A stretch of DNA of 64,000 nucleotides from Actinokineospora inagensis DSM 44258 (GTDB lineage Bacteria > Actinomycetota > Actinomycetes > Mycobacteriales > Pseudonocardiaceae): the NCBI RefSeq assembly GCF_000482865.1, contig NZ_AXWW01000051.1, positions 1 to 64,000 on the forward strand, given 5' to 3'. A program made the position numbers and the translations under genes. The notes beneath the pieces were generated by a model that did not search any database, was not told the DNA's origin, and saw nothing but the letters and a program-made list of their open reading frames with translations. Below are positions 61,761-64,000 of this stretch, in pieces (the first letter of the stretch is position 1; each line of letters starts with the position of its first letter).

Positions 61761-64000
61761 GTGAGCACGCTGCAGTTCAAGCGGTCGCCCCGACTCGCCG
61801 CGCCGCGCCAGCCCGGCGGCGAGGTCCACCTCGAACCACCGCCCGAGGTGCCCAGGGTCATCCCCGGCAACATCGTGATGAAGCTGCTGCCCGGCGTCAT
61901 GATCGTCGCCTCGGTCGGCATGATGGTGTTCATGTTCATGGTGGGCGGCAAGAACCCCACCTCGCTCCTGTTCGGCGGCATGTTCCTGATGTCGACCGTC
62001 GGCATGATGGCGGGCGGCATGGGCGGGCGCGGCGGCGGCCAGAAGAAGGCCGAGATGAACGAGGACCGCAAGGACTACCTGCGCTACCTCGGCCAGATGC
62101 GCGACCGGGCCCGCGAGGCCGCGCTCGACCAGCGCGCCTCCCTGGAGTGGACGCACCCGGACCCGCAGGCGCTGTGGTCGATCGCCACCAGCAGGCGGAT
62201 GTGGGAGCGCCGCCAGGCCGACTCGGACTTCTGCCACCTGCGCGTCGGCCGCGGCTCGCAGCGGCTGGCCACCCGGCTCGTCCCGCCGCAGACCGGCCCG
62301 GTCGACGAGCTGGAGCCGATCGCCACGCTGGCGCTGCGCCGGTTCGTCCGCGCCCACTCGATCGTGCCGGACCTGCCCATCCAGGTCGCCGTGCGCGGGT
62401 TCGCCGCCGTCGGCCTCGCGGGCGACAAGGCGCTCACCCGCGGCCTCACCCGTGCCCTGCTGGCCCAGTTGGTCACCTTCCACACCCCGGACGACGTGCT
62501 CATCGCCGTGGTCACCTCGGGCAAGGCCAAGGCCGAGTGGGAATGGGCGAAGTGGCTGCCGCACGTCCAGCACCCCACCCTGGTCGACGGCATCGGCCAG
62601 TTGCGGATGATGGCCGGTTCGCTGGCCCAGATCGAGTCCTGGCTGGACGAGGAGCTGCGCGACCGGCAGCGGTTCACCCGCAACGCCCCGCCGCAGCCCG
62701 ACCAGCCGCACGTGGTCATCGTCATCGACGACGGCGAGGTCACCCGCGAGGAACAGATCATCCTGGAGGAGGGCCTGGTCGGGGTCACCCTGCTCGACCT
62801 GTCCGAGTGCCTCGGCAACCTCACCGCCCGGCGCGGCCTGCGCCTGGTGGTCGAGGCCGACCGGCTCGGCGCCCGCAGCGCCTCCGGAGTGGAGTGGTTC
62901 GCCGCGCCGGACACGCTCACCGTCGCCGAGGCGGAGGCGTTGGCGCGCAAGCTGTCCCCGTACCGGCTCAGCGCCACCGCCGCCGACTCCGGCGACGAGG
63001 AACCGCTGCTGTCCAACCCGACGCTGCTCGAACTGCTCGGCATCCCGGGCGACCCGATGACCTTCGACGTGCAGCAGGCGTGGCGGCCCCGGCCGGTGCG
63101 CGACCGCTACCGGGTCCCGTTCGGCGTCGGCGAGTTCGGCCAGGCCGTCGAGCTGGACATCAAAGAGGCCGCCATGGAGGGCATGGGCCCGCACGGCCTG
63201 TGCATCGGCGCCACCGGGTCCGGCAAGTCCGAGTTCCTGCGCACCCTGGTGCTGGGCATGCTGTCCACGCACTCGTCGTCCACGTTGAACTTCGTGCTGG
63301 TCGACTTCAAGGGCGGCGCGACCTTCCTCGGTCTGGACAGCGCCCCGCACGTCGCCGCGGTCATCACCAACCTGCAGGGCGACCTCACCCTGGTCGACCG
63401 GATGAAGGACGCGCTGGCGGGCGAGATGAACCGCCGCCAGGAGGCGCTGAAGAACGGCGGCAACTTCAAGAACGTCTGGGAGTACGAGAAAGCGCGCGAG
63501 AACGGCGCCGACCTCGACCCGCTGCCCGCGCTGTTCATCGTGGTCGACGAGTTCTCCGAACTGCTCTCGGCCAAGCCGGACTTCATCGACCTGTTCGTCG
63601 CCATCGGTCGGCTCGGCCGGTCGCTGCAGATGCACATGTTGCTCGCGTCGCAGCGGTTGGAGGAGGGCAAGCTGCGCGGCCTCGACTCGCACCTGTCCTA
63701 CCGGATCGGCCTGAAGACGTTCTCCGCGGCCGAGTCCCGCGCCGCCATCGGCGTGCCGGACGCGTTCGAACTGCCGTCGATCCCCGGCTCCGGCTACCTG
63801 AAGTTCGACACGAGCACCATGGTGCGGTTCAAGGCCGCGTACGTGTCCGGTCCGTACCGCCCCGCCGGGATGCAGGCCGCCGGTCCGGCCATCGCGGTCA
63901 GCGGGGACCGCCGGGCCAAGCTGTTCGTGCCGGACTACGTGGAGATCCCGAAGGAACCGGAGACGCCGCTGGAGCCGGTCCGGGAGGAGAAGAAACCCGA
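61761..64000 (+). CDS. eccC: EccC, FtsK/SpoIIIE-type ATPase of type VII secretion (partial, cut by window end)
   Basis: This is the motor ATPase of ESX. Two transmembrane helices lie at about residues 45-85, followed by the DUF region and the first FtsK-like ATPase domain with Walker A GATGSGKS (residues 483-490) and Walker B-like LFIVVDEFSELL. The frame is open to the window edge (about 746 residues), so the second and third ATPase domains lie outside. GTG start with GGAGAGG 10 nt upstream. The gene follows the small membrane protein. Confidence 0.94.
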   Translation, partial: MSTLQFKRSPRLAAPRQPGGEVHLEPPPEVPRVIPGNIVMKLLPGVMIVASVGMMVFMFMVGGKNPTSLLFGGMFLMSTVGMMAGGMGGRGGGQKKAEMNEDRKDYLRYLGQMRDRAREAALDQRASLEWTHPDPQALWSIATSRRMWERRQADSDFCHLRVGRGSQRLATRLVPPQTGPVDELEPIATLALRRFVRAHSIVPDLPIQVAVRGFAAVGLAGDKALTRGLTRALLAQLVTFHTPDDVLIAVVTSGKAKAEWEWAKWLPHVQHPTLVDGIGQLRMMAGSLAQIESWLDEELRDRQRFTRNAPPQPDQPHVVIVIDDGEVTREEQIILEEGLVGVTLLDLSECLGNLTARRGLRLVVEADRLGARSASGVEWFAAPDTLTVAEAEALARKLSPYRLSATAADSGDEEPLLSNPTLLELLGIPGDPMTFDVQQAWRPRPVRDRYRVPFGVGEFGQAVELDIKEAAMEGMGPHGLCIGATGSGKSEFLRTLVLGMLSTHSSSTLNFVLVDFKGGATFLGLDSAPHVAAVITNLQGDLTLVDRMKDALAGEMNRRQEALKNGGNFKNVWEYEKARENGADLDPLPALFIVVDEFSELLSAKPDFIDLFVAIGRLGRSLQMHMLLASQRLEEGKLRGLDSHLSYRIGLKTFSAAESRAAIGVPDAFELPSIPGSGYLKFDTSTMVRFKAAYVSGPYRPAGMQAAGPAIAVSGDRRAKLFVPDYVEIPKEPETPLEPVREEKKP

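Overview
The window is high-GC actinobacterial DNA, most likely from the order Pseudonocardiales (a Pseudonocardiaceae-like organism). The reasons are a complete mce lipid-import operon with its own ATPase, an actinobacterial rpoB with a TTG start, the str, S10, spc and alpha ribosomal operons, an ESX/type VII secretion locus, many GTG starts with 4-bp ATGA/GTGA overlaps, and regulators of the XRE/DUF5753 + DUF397 type. No genus is claimed.

Layout. (1) 203-11431: a co-directional mce operon (MceG-type ATPase, two YrbE permeases, MceA-F, two Mce-associated membrane proteins). (2) 11432-19305: promoter region, rpoB, rpoC and a strong terminator. (3) 19457-26592: an accessory segment between rpoC and the str operon. 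It holds a GT87-type glycosyltransferase, a secreted DUF4082-like protein read towards it with overlapping 3' ends, a small divergent gene, an XRE/DUF5753 regulator followed by five tandem DUF397 genes, and a cassette with a DddA/SCP1.201-like deaminase gene followed by five Imm1-like immunity genes that alternate between two subtypes. The deaminase gene and the first Imm1 gene each carry an apparent +1 frameshift. (4) 26593-50103: rpsL-rpsG-fusA-tuf, the S10 and spc operons, a 1-kb noncoding gap with two tandem arrays, then secY-adk-map, infA-rpmJ-rpsM-rpsK-rpsD-rpoA-rplQ-truA. (5) 50104-50657: a noncoding stretch with a 150-nt imperfect palindrome. (6) 50658-64000: a secreted subtilisin-like protease and an ESX locus (an unknown gene, eccE, eccB, an EspC-like gene, a WXG100-like gene, mycP, eccD, a small membrane protein, and eccC cut by the window end).

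Functionally the window is core information processing (transcription, translation, protein export) flanked by two cell-envelope systems, Mce import and ESX export. The accessory segment between rpoC and rpsL is the main place for novelty: two separate recent tandem amplifications of small genes lie side by side there, each with its own way of coupling translation. Other observations outside ordinary genes are a 17-bp repeat array that looks copied from the tail of the spc-operon terminator, a probable CTG start codon for truA, unusual residues in the rifampicin pocket of RpoB, and several strong hairpins inside ribosomal operons. All homology statements come from motif recognition by eye; no database search was run.
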